A stretch of 44,433 nucleotides of DNA from Clostridiales bacterium UBA2432. GTDB lineage: Bacteria > Bacillota > Clostridia > Lachnospirales > Vallitaleaceae. The position numbers and the translations under genes were made by a program. Position 1 is the stretch's first letter, and every line of letters starts with the position of its first letter. Shown in pieces: positions 35,256 through 43,420 of this stretch. The stretch covers positions 1 through 44,433 of the forward strand of contig DDQW01000075.1 in the NCBI GenBank assembly GCA_002342805.1, written 5' to 3'. The notes below the pieces were generated by a model. It ran no database searches, was not told the origin of the DNA, and saw nothing but the letters and a program-made list of their open reading frames with translations.

Positions 35256-35270
35256 GTTAAGAGCGTTAAC
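35256..35270 (-). promoter_or_regulatory. Candidate ROK operator of the sulfoquinovose operon
   Basis: Perfect inverted repeat GTTAA-5-TTAAC just downstream of the -10, covering about +5 to +20. The same bases fit a catabolite-responsive (cre) element with two mismatches, so CcpA control is an alternative. Confidence 0.5.
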
Positions 35271-35281
35271 TTATTAAATTC

Positions 35282-35310
35282 ATTATAAGCCTATATGTAT
35301 TTGCTGTCAA
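35282..35310 (-). promoter_or_regulatory. Consensus promoter of the sulfoquinovose operon
   Basis: Minus strand TTGACA (35305-35310), 17-bp spacer, TATAAT (35282-35287): a perfect sigma-A match. Start expected near 35275. The remaining part of the 347-bp gap (35311-35457) is AT-rich without a clear terminator for the DUF4003 gene. Confidence 0.85.
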
Positions 35311-35457
35311 GGCAAAATTGTATTTTTTTAGACAAAGCTTCTAAAACTCACTTTAAAAACAAATCTTTCTTGGCAGTTTTTAATAACTTATCCTCTATTA
35401 AATGATTCCTAATCGTTCTAACCCCTTAATAATACCATCTTTATTCACATGTTCCTA

Positions 35458-36441
35458 TTAACTTGAAGCATTTGCAGCCGAAGCTGAACTCGCTGCTATT
35501 GCTGCCATCATCGCAGCCTGTTGTGCAATAATTAAGGATACTGTACTTGTTATTGCTGAAGTTTGTAGCGTGTCACCATCGACTTCATCCTTCATTGCTA
35601 ACATACCTGCATACATTAACCGCTGTTTTTTACTGATTCCACTAAAAAATCCAAATCCCTTTTGCTTTGATAACCAGGTATCAATTTCAATCATTTCATG
35701 AACAACATCTGCCAGATTCCCCTGCTCCATAGCCAAAACACCAAGCGTCGGCAACTCGTATGACGTCCCATATTTATATCCTGAAGATTTAAGCTGTGCA
35801 AATAAGTCTATCGTTCGTTGTGTCTTTTCTTCAATAGAACTTTCCGCTAAAGCAAGCACATGACTCAAGGATTGTACCGCATCTGCAGAGAAAAAATCAC
35901 CTTTCAAAATACGATAGCATCTCTCAGCATCTTCAATCAACTCACCATCTGACTTTTCTGACAAGGCCATCAATGCACAATAGGCACTATCACCACTACC
36001 TGTTAAAAATGGATGATCTGATTTCATACGCTGGTAAATCGCTTTCGTACGATCTGCAATATGTTCATACTCGGATGATTCTGCCATCTGTGCTATAATC
36101 ATAGCCGCAAGCGCAAGATGCGTCGAACTCCAAAACCGTTTTTTTAACAAATCGTAGACCAATAGACCTTCATCTAATGTCTGCTTAGGATGTTCACTGG
36201 CGGCCAACATCGATACAATTGCTGTACGGGCAGTGCTCCTAAAGTTTGAAAAAGGTCCAACCTTTTGTTTTAGTAGTTGTTTACATGAAGCTAATGTCTT
36301 TTCTTCTACCACTTTGTCCTTTGCTGTCAAAATCCCGGCACAGGCTAAATGAATTAAACCTCCGTCCCATGGAAAAACTTCCTTCACCCGATCTCTATTG
36401 TGTATTAATAATTCACAACGCTTTTTTGTCTCTTCATTCAT
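35458..36441 (-). CDS. DUF4003-family protein
   Basis: A 327-residue soluble, mostly helical protein of a Firmicutes family without known function (DUF4003). It shows the FPWDGGLIHLACAGI and KKQRLMYAGMLAM stretches, and Ala/Ser-rich helices at the C-terminus (MMAAIAASSASAANASS). It is monocistronic. A TATAAT -10 is visible at 36491-36496, with no clear -35. Nothing links it to the neighbouring operons. Confidence 0.78.
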   Translation of the reverse strand: MNEETKKRCELLIHNRDRVKEVFPWDGGLIHLACAGILTAKDKVVEEKTLASCKQLLKQKVGPFSNFRSTARTAIVSMLAASEHPKQTLDEGLLVYDLLKKRFWSSTHLALAAMIIAQMAESSEYEHIADRTKAIYQRMKSDHPFLTGSGDSAYCALMALSEKSDGELIEDAERCYRILKGDFFSADAVQSLSHVLALAESSIEEKTQRTIDLFAQLKSSGYKYGTSYELPTLGVLAMEQGNLADVVHEMIEIDTWLSKQKGFGFFSGISKKQRLMYAGMLAMKDEVDGDTLQTSAITSTVSLIIAQQAAMMAAIAASSASAANASS

Positions 36442-36521
36442 AATAATGCAACTCCTTTTCTAACATAGTCAATGAGTTAATTCTCTTTGTATTATAACAT
36501 CCTAAGTAAAAAAATATAGTA

Positions 36522-36565
36522 AAAAAGCCTGTCTTATACAATTCTATGTACAAAACAGGCTTTTT
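36522..36565 (-). terminator. Terminator after tRNA-Val
   Basis: An 11-bp perfect stem (36522-36532 with 36555-36565) with extra pairs inside (TACA/TGTA) and A/T runs on both sides, so it can act in both directions. It starts at the 3' end of the tRNA. Confidence 0.85.
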
Positions 36566-36566
36566 A

Positions 36567-36640
36567 TGGGCGTAACTGGGTTCGAACCAGCGACCTCTTG
36601 CATGTCAAGCAAGCACTCTAACCAGCTGAGCTATACTCCC
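36567..36640 (-). tRNA. tRNA-Val (anticodon GAC)
   Basis: The minus strand folds as a full cloverleaf: acceptor GGGAGTA, D stem GCTC/GAGT, anticodon stem CTTGC/GCAAG with loop TTGACAT (anticodon GAC, valine), T arm GCTGG-TTCGAAC-CCAGT, and discriminator A. CCA is not encoded. The acceptor has an A-G mismatch at pair 4-69. It has its own promoter overlapping the end of ldh. Confidence 0.93.
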
Positions 36641-36652
36641 TGAACCATTAAT

Positions 36653-36681
36653 ACTTTACCATTTTTTTCACTTTTTATCAA
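36653..36681 (-). promoter_or_regulatory. tRNA-Val promoter
   Basis: Minus strand TTGATA (36676-36681), 17-bp spacer, TAAAGT (36653-36658), with start near 36646, six bases before the tRNA. The -35 overlaps the ldh stop codon. Confidence 0.55.
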
Positions 36682-37628
36682 GAACTTTTTTTCGCAATAT
36701 AGGATCGTATGAGTTCACAACTTTCATGAAACTTTTCCTTTTCACTCGGTGTTAATCGATATTCGCCTACTTCAATGACACCTTCTTTTCCGATAATAAC
36801 TGGCACACCACAGTAGACGTCATGTTCACCATATTCACCGTCTAACAAGGTTGAAACTGTAATGATTTGATTTTCATCACGTAAAATCGACTTAATGATC
36901 CCTGTTGTAGCGCTTGCAATCCCGTATTCCGTATTTCCTTTACGACTCAGCACTTCATGACCTGCCATCCGTGTCATTTCAACAATTTTATCTTTATCAA
37001 TTTCTCCAAAGCGATGGGCATTATCTTCAAAGATATCATCAAAACTTTTTCCGCCAACACGAACATGAGACCATGGAACCACTTGCGAATCTCCGTGCTC
37101 ACCCATAGCAAAGGCTTGCACACTTCTTGGGTCCACACGCATACGTTCACCAATAATCTGTTTTAATCTTGCAGTTTCAATCGATGTTCCTGTACCGATT
37201 ACTTGGGCTTTGGATAATCCGGACCTTTTATAAACATAATAACTTAGAACATCAACCGGATTCGATACTATAATGATATGCCCGTCAAAGCCACTTGCCA
37301 TAACCTGATCCACAATATCATTCATGATCGGTATGTTTTTGTCTAATAAGTCTAATCGTGACTTAACTCCTTCCATACTAGCACTGGCTGTAATGACCAC
37401 AATATTGGCATCTTTACAATCGGAATAGTCACCAACACTGACGCGAGTGTTTCGATTAAGATACTCAATGCTATGCTGTAAATCCATGACCTCTCCCATT
37501 GCTTTTTCCTTATTACGGTCAATGAGTACTAATTCAGAGCAAACCCCTTGTACCGTCAAGCTATAGGCCGTTGTTGCTCCAACATTACCCGTCCCAATTA
37601 TAACTACTTTTGTTCCTGATATATTCAT
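36678..37628 (-). CDS. ldh: L-lactate dehydrogenase-family 2-hydroxyacid dehydrogenase
   Basis: NAD-dependent 2-oxoacid reductase of 316 residues. It shows GTGNVGATTAYSL (NAD binding), Asp37 for NAD specificity, the catalytic His178 (GEHGDS) and substrate-binding Arg91 and ETARL. The substrate-deciding residue, Gln in lactate and Arg in malate dehydrogenases, is Met85 (SASMEGVKSR) by gap-free alignment with B. stearothermophilus LDH. A bulkier oxoacid, for example an aromatic one, is possible. The ATG at 37628 has GGAGG seven bases upstream. It lies 14 bp after the binding lipoprotein gene. Confidence 0.87.
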   Translation of the reverse strand: MNISGTKVVIIGTGNVGATTAYSLTVQGVCSELVLIDRNKEKAMGEVMDLQHSIEYLNRNTRVSVGDYSDCKDANIVVITASASMEGVKSRLDLLDKNIPIMNDIVDQVMASGFDGHIIIVSNPVDVLSYYVYKRSGLSKAQVIGTGTSIETARLKQIIGERMRVDPRSVQAFAMGEHGDSQVVPWSHVRVGGKSFDDIFEDNAHRFGEIDKDKIVEMTRMAGHEVLSRKGNTEYGIASATTGIIKSILRDENQIITVSTLLDGEYGEHDVYCGVPVIIGKEGVIEVGEYRLTPSEKEKFHESCELIRSYIAKKSS

Positions 37629-37642
37629 ATGCATTCCTCCAA

Positions 37643-38587
37643 TTAACGATTAGGTAGCAGGTCTAAATGACTTGTTGCTTCATATTCATAAGCATTTTCA
37701 ATCAATCCGGCTTCTTGCATCCACGATTGAGCCACATCAAAGGTGTTTTGATCCGGTCGGTCAATATATTCAAACTCCGGTATTTCAAAAATGTCCTCAA
37801 GAGATTCAGAAAAACCTAAATCTTCAACGAGTATATCATAATATTCTGACGCGTCCGTCGTGTTCAGATAATCAACAGCTTCATTATACGCAAGGAAAAA
37901 TGATTCTATGGCCTCTGTGTTCTCCTCAATAGAGGCTTGAGAAAAAATCATAATTGCCGGATATAAGCCTTCGCCTTCAGTATCCCCAATTAGTGCACCA
38001 CCATCAATCATCGCATTCGTTGCTAATGGTTCGGGCAAGGTCGCTCCACTTAATTCATTGCTTCCAAGCATCTCTAATCGCACAGGCATCTGAGGAATGG
38101 CAACCTTATCCAATGTATCTGTAAACCCCATCTCATCTGCAATAACCGATGTTGCAAAATCGATGACGGTATTACTTGATAATCCAATCTGTTTTTTATC
38201 AACTGCCATGAATTCTTCACTTGTAAGATCAGGTGACGATACAAGCTTATAATTTCCATAGGTATTTGACACCATCTTCATATCATATCCTGCTTCTCGA
38301 TAAAAGAAAATCGTTAACATATCTGCCATAGCTCCATCAAGATTATTGGTTTGTAGTGCACTGTCTCGATCAACAGCACTACGAAAGACCTCAAGGTTCA
38401 CGTCAATATTTTCCTCTTCAAAAAAACCTTTTTCTTTTGCAATCACAATCGGTACCGCCCCTAAATCTGACATAACACCTATATCTAGTTGCTTATTCTC
38501 CGTAGAATTACATCCCACAAAAAACGCAATTACAAATAATAACACACTTACACTTTGAACTTTTCCTATGATTTTATAATTTTTCAA
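37643..38587 (-). CDS. NitT/TauT-type ABC transporter binding lipoprotein
   Basis: A 314-residue periplasmic-binding-fold (NMT1/ThiY-like) protein with lipobox FFVGC. The fold shows VPIVIAKEKGFFEEENIDVNL and GAMADMLTIFF. The TTG at 38587 is chosen because GGGAGG lies eight bases upstream; the upstream ATG at 38629 has no site. It is divergent from a UbiD/UbiA/UbiX operon that encodes the matching ATPase and permease, so together they make one importer. The ligand is probably a small aromatic or pathway-related acid; this is inference. Confidence 0.88.
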   Translation of the reverse strand: MKNYKIIGKVQSVSVLLFVIAFFVGCNSTENKQLDIGVMSDLGAVPIVIAKEKGFFEEENIDVNLEVFRSAVDRDSALQTNNLDGAMADMLTIFFYREAGYDMKMVSNTYGNYKLVSSPDLTSEEFMAVDKKQIGLSSNTVIDFATSVIADEMGFTDTLDKVAIPQMPVRLEMLGSNELSGATLPEPLATNAMIDGGALIGDTEGEGLYPAIMIFSQASIEENTEAIESFFLAYNEAVDYLNTTDASEYYDILVEDLGFSESLEDIFEIPEFEYIDRPDQNTFDVAQSWMQEAGLIENAYEYEATSHLDLLPNR

Positions 38588-38669
38588 AACTCTATCCTCC
38601 CGTTTTTTCTCTACAGAACATTCTATCATACTTTTTATTCCTACGTCTAGAGATGTTTTTTGCTCCGCG

Positions 38670-38698
38670 TTGACAGTGTTCTTGATTTCAGCTACAAT
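38670..38698 (+). promoter_or_regulatory. Promoter of the ubiD-ubiA-ubiX-ABC operon
   Basis: TTGACA (38670-38675), 17-bp spacer, TACAAT (38693-38698). Start near 38705, about 48 bases before the ubiD ATG. Confidence 0.75.
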
Positions 38699-38752
38699 AA
38701 TTACAATTATGGTTTTAATGTAAAAAAACCACCACTGACGGAGGATGTAAAC

Positions 38753-40456
38753 ATGGCCTATAAAGATTTACCACAATTTCTAAATGCCTTAGAACAAGAT
38801 AAGCAACTCACGACCATTTCTACTCAAGTAAGCCCTGATTTAGAGATTACCGAAATAGCTGATAGGGTCTCAAAAGCTTATGGTAAAGCATTACTTTTCA
38901 CGAATGTTGAAGGATCAAAGTATCCTTTAGTTATAAATACATTAGGAAGCTATGAACGATTGTCGATGGGCTTGGGCGTTAAACATCTTGACGACATCGC
39001 TGATCAGATTGAAGATTTTATGAACCTGAGTGCATATGCTTCCTTAGTCGGAAAGCTAAAAGCAATACCCAAACTAGCTCCATTGCCTTTTATCTTTCCC
39101 CGCACTGTAAAATCAGCGCCCTGTCAAGAGGTTGTTGAAGATCCTGATTTAGACCAACTTCCTATTATAAAATGTTGGCCTCAAGATGGGGGCAAATATA
39201 TTACCTTGCCTCTCGTTTTCACCAAAGACCCTGAAACAGGACAACAAAACGTGGGGATGTATCGTTTGCAAGTCTACGACAAAAAAACCACCGGTATGCA
39301 TTGGCACTTGCACAAAGACGGTAAAGAAATTTATGAAAAATATCGGAAATTAGGAAAACGAATGCCTGTATGCGTGGCTCTCGGATGTGATCCGGCAACT
39401 ATATACGCCTCCACTGCTCCACTTCCCAAAATGATTGATGAAATATTATTTGCCGGTTATTTAAAAAAGCGGCCGGTTGAATTAGTCAAAGCCCTTACGT
39501 GCGACATTAAAGTCCCCGCACATGCCGAATTCATCTTAGAAGGTTATGTCGACCTTGAAGAAGAACGGTTAGAAGGTCCTTTTGGCGATCATACCGGTTA
39601 CTATTCATTAGCTGATATGTATCCTGTTTTTCATTTAACAAAGATGACTCGTAAGAAAAATCCGATTTATCCAACAACCATCGTTGGAAAACCCCCAATG
39701 GAAGATTGTTATCTTGGAAAAGCAACTGAACGTATATTTTTGCCACTGATGAAAGTTCAATGTCCGGAGATCGTCGACATCGACTTCCCTTTAGAAGGAG
39801 TTTTCCACAATTGCGCTATTATATCTATAAAAAAAGCTTTCCCATTACATGCCAATAAGGCCATGTATGCTTTATGGGGATTGGGACAAATGATGTATAC
39901 AAAAATGTTGATTATCGTTGATGAAAGCGTCAATGTTCATGATTATCAAGCCGTCTTAGAAGCTATGGTTATTCATGCCAATGCCAAAAGTCATTATGTT
40001 GTTACAGAAGGACCGCTTGATGCACTGGATCATGCTTCAAATAGAGCTTTTCAGGGGTATCGATTAGGTATTGATGCAACACAGAAACTTCCCTTGGAAC
40101 ACTCTGCCTCCTTGCCGCTAAAGGCCGTAGACCTGAGTACATCTGTTCACATATTACCGATTAGTCAAGCCAAGGAGGATATGCCTCTGCATAGCTATCG
40201 TTATATTATCCTTGTCGATGATGATGTTCCCGTGGACAATTACAGCACCGTCAGTTGGAAAGTCTTTAATAACATTGACGCAAATAGAGATATAAGCTAT
40301 AAAAACCGAGATGACGGCACTATATGCCTCATCATCGATGCCACAAAAAAAGGCGAAAAAGACGGCTTACTTCGACCGTGGCCAGATGATATTAAAATGT
40401 CAGAAACTATTCAAAGCTTAGTCACAGAGAAATGGAATACATATGGAATCAAATAG
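38753..40456 (+). CDS. ubiD: UbiD-family decarboxylase (prenylated-FMN dependent)
   Basis: Removes a carboxyl group from an aromatic or unsaturated acid. The 567-residue protein has the UbiD core with the catalytic region around VDLEEERLEGPFGDHTGYYS (Glu and Arg residues). It needs prenylated FMN made by UbiX, encoded two genes on. The ATG has GGAGG upstream; the frame extends to 38660 without a ribosome site. With UbiA and UbiX it resembles the late steps of menaquinone (MqnP/L/M) or ubiquinone-type synthesis. Confidence 0.94.
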   Translation: MAYKDLPQFLNALEQDKQLTTISTQVSPDLEITEIADRVSKAYGKALLFTNVEGSKYPLVINTLGSYERLSMGLGVKHLDDIADQIEDFMNLSAYASLVGKLKAIPKLAPLPFIFPRTVKSAPCQEVVEDPDLDQLPIIKCWPQDGGKYITLPLVFTKDPETGQQNVGMYRLQVYDKKTTGMHWHLHKDGKEIYEKYRKLGKRMPVCVALGCDPATIYASTAPLPKMIDEILFAGYLKKRPVELVKALTCDIKVPAHAEFILEGYVDLEEERLEGPFGDHTGYYSLADMYPVFHLTKMTRKKNPIYPTTIVGKPPMEDCYLGKATERIFLPLMKVQCPEIVDIDFPLEGVFHNCAIISIKKAFPLHANKAMYALWGLGQMMYTKMLIIVDESVNVHDYQAVLEAMVIHANAKSHYVVTEGPLDALDHASNRAFQGYRLGIDATQKLPLEHSASLPLKAVDLSTSVHILPISQAKEDMPLHSYRYIILVDDDVPVDNYSTVSWKVFNNIDANRDISYKNRDDGTICLIIDATKKGEKDGLLRPWPDDIKMSETIQSLVTEKWNTYGIK

Positions 40457-41330
40457 ATCACCACACATCCTTAAGCGTCTATATAATAAAATTAATCTCT
40501 ATGGGGAATTAGTTATGTTTTCACATACTTTATTCTCATTACCCTTTGCACTTATTGCCTTGTTTCTTGCTGCCGATGGTTTACCAAGTCCCTTATTATT
40601 TTTTTGGATTATGGTCGCCCTCTTTGCCGGCAGGAATGGTGCAAATGCATTAAACCGCTATGTTGATGCAGATATTGACCATAAAAACACACGTACCGCT
40701 TCCCGTCATATTCCTTCCGGAAAAGTTAAACGACGAGAAGCCTTATATTTGACACTTGTATGCTATCTACTTTTTGTTTTTGCTGCTGCACAGATTAATC
40801 AACTATGCTTTTACTTATCCCCTCTTGCCTTAATTTTATTCACTTTATATTCATATACAAAGCGCTTTACTTGGTTATGCCATATTATTCTAGGTATCAC
40901 TTGTGCCGGTGCACCTGTTGGTGCTTGGCTTGCTGTCAAAGGAAGTTTTGCTTTGCCCGCTTTTTTACTCGGGGCTATTGTCACCATGTGGGTCGCCGGT
41001 TTTGATATTATCTACGGAACCCAAGACATCGATTTCGATCGAAGGGAAGGTTTATATTCTATTCCATCACGCTTCGGACTCAAGGGTAGCTTATGGATAG
41101 CAAGAGCTTTACACATTCTCATGTGGATTACCCTATTATCCATGGTTTTCTTCACACAGCTATCCTATGTCTATCTTATTGGTGTCATCATAAGTGGTAT
41201 CTTATTAATTATGGAACATTATTTCGTCGATTCAACCAACAAGCAAAAGATGAATATTGTATCCTATCATTTGAATCAAATCATATCCATGGTCTTATTA
41301 TCAACCGCCTCCGTGGATATCTTCTTTTAA
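40443..41330 (+). CDS. ubiA: UbiA-family prenyltransferase
   Basis: A 295-residue membrane enzyme that attaches a polyprenyl chain to an aromatic acid. It has about nine helices and both Asp-rich motifs: NALNRYVDADID near residue 65 and the second TQDIDFDRREGL. It overlaps the ubiD end by 14 bp. With UbiD and UbiX it fits MqnP, which prenylates 1,4-dihydroxy-6-naphthoate, or 4-hydroxybenzoate octaprenyltransferase. No futalosine genes are visible here. Confidence 0.93.
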   Translation: MESNRSPHILKRLYNKINLYGELVMFSHTLFSLPFALIALFLAADGLPSPLLFFWIMVALFAGRNGANALNRYVDADIDHKNTRTASRHIPSGKVKRREALYLTLVCYLLFVFAAAQINQLCFYLSPLALILFTLYSYTKRFTWLCHIILGITCAGAPVGAWLAVKGSFALPAFLLGAIVTMWVAGFDIIYGTQDIDFDRREGLYSIPSRFGLKGSLWIARALHILMWITLLSMVFFTQLSYVYLIGVIISGILLIMEHYFVDSTNKQKMNIVSYHLNQIISMVLLSTASVDIFF

Positions 41331-41339
41331 GGAGGTCCT

Positions 41340-41918
41340 ATGAAAAAAATTGTTTTAGCCATCACCGGCGCGAGTGGAAGCATCTATGGTATTAAACTTA
41401 TGGAGGCACTACTGGCAGCAAATCATCAAGTCCATCTTGTCGTATCTTCTCAAGGTGAAAAAGTAGTTCAATATGAACTCGAGTCTTTAGAAAACATTCT
41501 AGGCCAATATATAGATAAAGACCTCATCTATCACGATAATGCAGATCTATTTTCTTCCATCGCTAGCGGATCATTTAAGACGGATGGTATGATTATTGCA
41601 CCTTGTTCTATGGGAACACTGGGAAAGATTGCTTATGGAATCTCGGACAGCTTGTTAACGCGAGTGTCCGATGTTTGCATCAAAGAAGGTCGCCCTCTCA
41701 TCATGGTCACTCGGGAAACGCCTCTTTCACCGATTCACTTAGAAAATATGTTAAAGCTATCTAGACTTGGCTGCACCATCTTCCCCCCTGTACCAGCCTT
41801 CTACACCCATCCCGAATCCCTCGATACAGTTATTGACCAAACGGTTGCACGGATTTTATCCTTATTAGATATTCAGCATCCAAGTTATACGTCATGGGGT
41901 GAATCTTATGACCAATAA
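41340..41918 (+). CDS. ubiX: UbiX flavin prenyltransferase
   Basis: Makes prenylated FMN for UbiD. The 192 residues have ITGASGSIYGIKLMEAL, the IAPCSMGTLGKIAYGI motif and RETPLSPIHLENMLKLSRLG, the standard UbiX signatures. An AAGGAGG site precedes the ATG. It lies 9 bp after ubiA. Confidence 0.96.
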   Translation: MKKIVLAITGASGSIYGIKLMEALLAANHQVHLVVSSQGEKVVQYELESLENILGQYIDKDLIYHDNADLFSSIASGSFKTDGMIIAPCSMGTLGKIAYGISDSLLTRVSDVCIKEGRPLIMVTRETPLSPIHLENMLKLSRLGCTIFPPVPAFYTHPESLDTVIDQTVARILSLLDIQHPSYTSWGESYDQ

Positions 41919-42705
41919 TGCCCATTATATCCCCTTAGTGTCCTTAAAAGATTATAGCCTTCGCTATGATACAAGGCCTGTTTTTACAAATCTCACCCTT
42001 GAATTAAAGCCTAGATCAACATATGCATTGCTTGGACCCTCCGGTTGTGGAAAAACAAGCCTCCTATATGCTATCGCAAATTTATTACCCACTAATGCGG
42101 TCATAAAAGGGGACAAACATCTGAAGCAAAACCTTAAAATCAGCACCGTTTTACAGGAATACGGCCTTTTTCCCTGGAAAACTGTTTACGAAAATACCAT
42201 ACTCCCGTTACAATTGGGTCAAGTCAATTCCCCTAAGAAACTTCCACAAGATATCCAAATCAAGGCAATGAAATTGCTTGAACAATTAGGCTTAGGGGAA
42301 CATAAAAACCATTATCCCAATGCTTTAAGCGGGGGGCAAAAACAAAGGGTTGCTATAGCTAGAGCCGGACTCACATCACCGGATTTACTTTTACTCGACG
42401 AACCTTTTTCTTCTTTAGATGCATTAACCCGTGAAGATTTGCAAGATCAGCTTAAAGCTACCTTACACCAATCCGATATTTCCTTATTCTTAGTTACCCA
42501 CAGCATTGAGGAAGCTGTTTTTTTGGCTGAAACAATCCTAATCATGGATGACACTGGTAATATTCGAAATTTAATTAATAACTCAGATAATAGGCAAGCT
42601 CAATGGCGCGAGAACAATGCCTACTTTATGCGAATAAAGCAAATACGAAAACTTTTGAAAGGAGATTATGATGACACTGATTCGACGCCATCCCTTTTTA
42701 TATAG
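41908..42705 (+). CDS. NitT/TauT-family ABC transporter ATPase
   Basis: A 265-residue ATPase with Walker A GPSGCGKTS, signature LSGGQKQRVAIARA and Walker B LLLLDEPFSSLDA, of the SsuB/TauB type. The ATG at 41908 (GGGGTG seven bases upstream) is preferred over a GTG at 41899. It overlaps ubiX by 11 bp and the permease by 38 bp. It powers the importer of the binding lipoprotein at 37643-38587. Confidence 0.94.
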   Translation: MTNNAHYIPLVSLKDYSLRYDTRPVFTNLTLELKPRSTYALLGPSGCGKTSLLYAIANLLPTNAVIKGDKHLKQNLKISTVLQEYGLFPWKTVYENTILPLQLGQVNSPKKLPQDIQIKAMKLLEQLGLGEHKNHYPNALSGGQKQRVAIARAGLTSPDLLLLDEPFSSLDALTREDLQDQLKATLHQSDISLFLVTHSIEEAVFLAETILIMDDTGNIRNLINNSDNRQAQWRENNAYFMRIKQIRKLLKGDYDDTDSTPSLFI

Positions 42706-43414
42706 TTCCGTCGTAATACTTATCTTATGGAGTCTCATGCATTTTATTGCTGCATGGCCCTTTATTCCATCACCTATAAAAACCCTCGGCTTTATCCTAA
42801 CCCATGCTATACTTCTGCTTTCACATTTAAGCATCAGTTTGCTTCGGGTTTTCACCAGTATCTTGCTTGCGGTTTTTGTTGGAGGTTTAACGGGTATTAT
42901 TATTGCAAAAAATAAAAAGGCAGATCAATGGATAACTCCCCTCGTATATGCTCTCTATCCAGTACCTAAAATAGCATTTTTACCCATCATCATGCTACTA
43001 TTTGGATTAGGCAATACGTCAAAAGTTATCCTGATCTACCTGATTTTATTTTTTCAAATCACATTATCTGTCCGCGATAGCGTTCATCATATTCATCCCT
43101 TATACTATTTGTCCATAAAGTCATTAGGCGCTGATAAAAAGGATGTCTATCGACATGTTGTTATGCCTGCAATCCTGCCCAACTTATTTACAACATTAAG
43201 AATTAGTATTGGAACAGCAATTTCTGTCCTGTTTTTTGCTGAAAACTATGCGACCAAATATGGTATTGGTTATTTTATTATGGACCAATGGTTAAAAATG
43301 AATTACTCCGGAATGTTTGCCGGTATCATTGTCATCGGAACAATGGGGGTCGCTCTTTTTTTACTTCTTGATTATTTAGAAAAAAAGTTTTGCCCCTGGA
43401 AAGCGAAGACTTAA
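42668..43414 (+). CDS. NitT/TauT-family ABC transporter permease
   Basis: A 248-residue permease with about six helices and the typical YPVPKIAFLPIIMLLFGLG region and the loop SLGADKKDVYRHVVMPAILPN. The ATG is well served by AAGGAG at 42658-42663. It lies inside the end of the ATPase gene, showing tight coupling. Its product completes the three-part transporter. The gene ends six bases before the convergent wrbA, with no clear terminator between them. Confidence 0.92.
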   Translation: MMTLIRRHPFLYSSVVILILWSLMHFIAAWPFIPSPIKTLGFILTHAILLLSHLSISLLRVFTSILLAVFVGGLTGIIIAKNKKADQWITPLVYALYPVPKIAFLPIIMLLFGLGNTSKVILIYLILFFQITLSVRDSVHHIHPLYYLSIKSLGADKKDVYRHVVMPAILPNLFTTLRISIGTAISVLFFAENYATKYGIGYFIMDQWLKMNYSGMFAGIIVIGTMGVALFLLLDYLEKKFCPWKAKT

Positions 43415-43420
43415 GATCAC

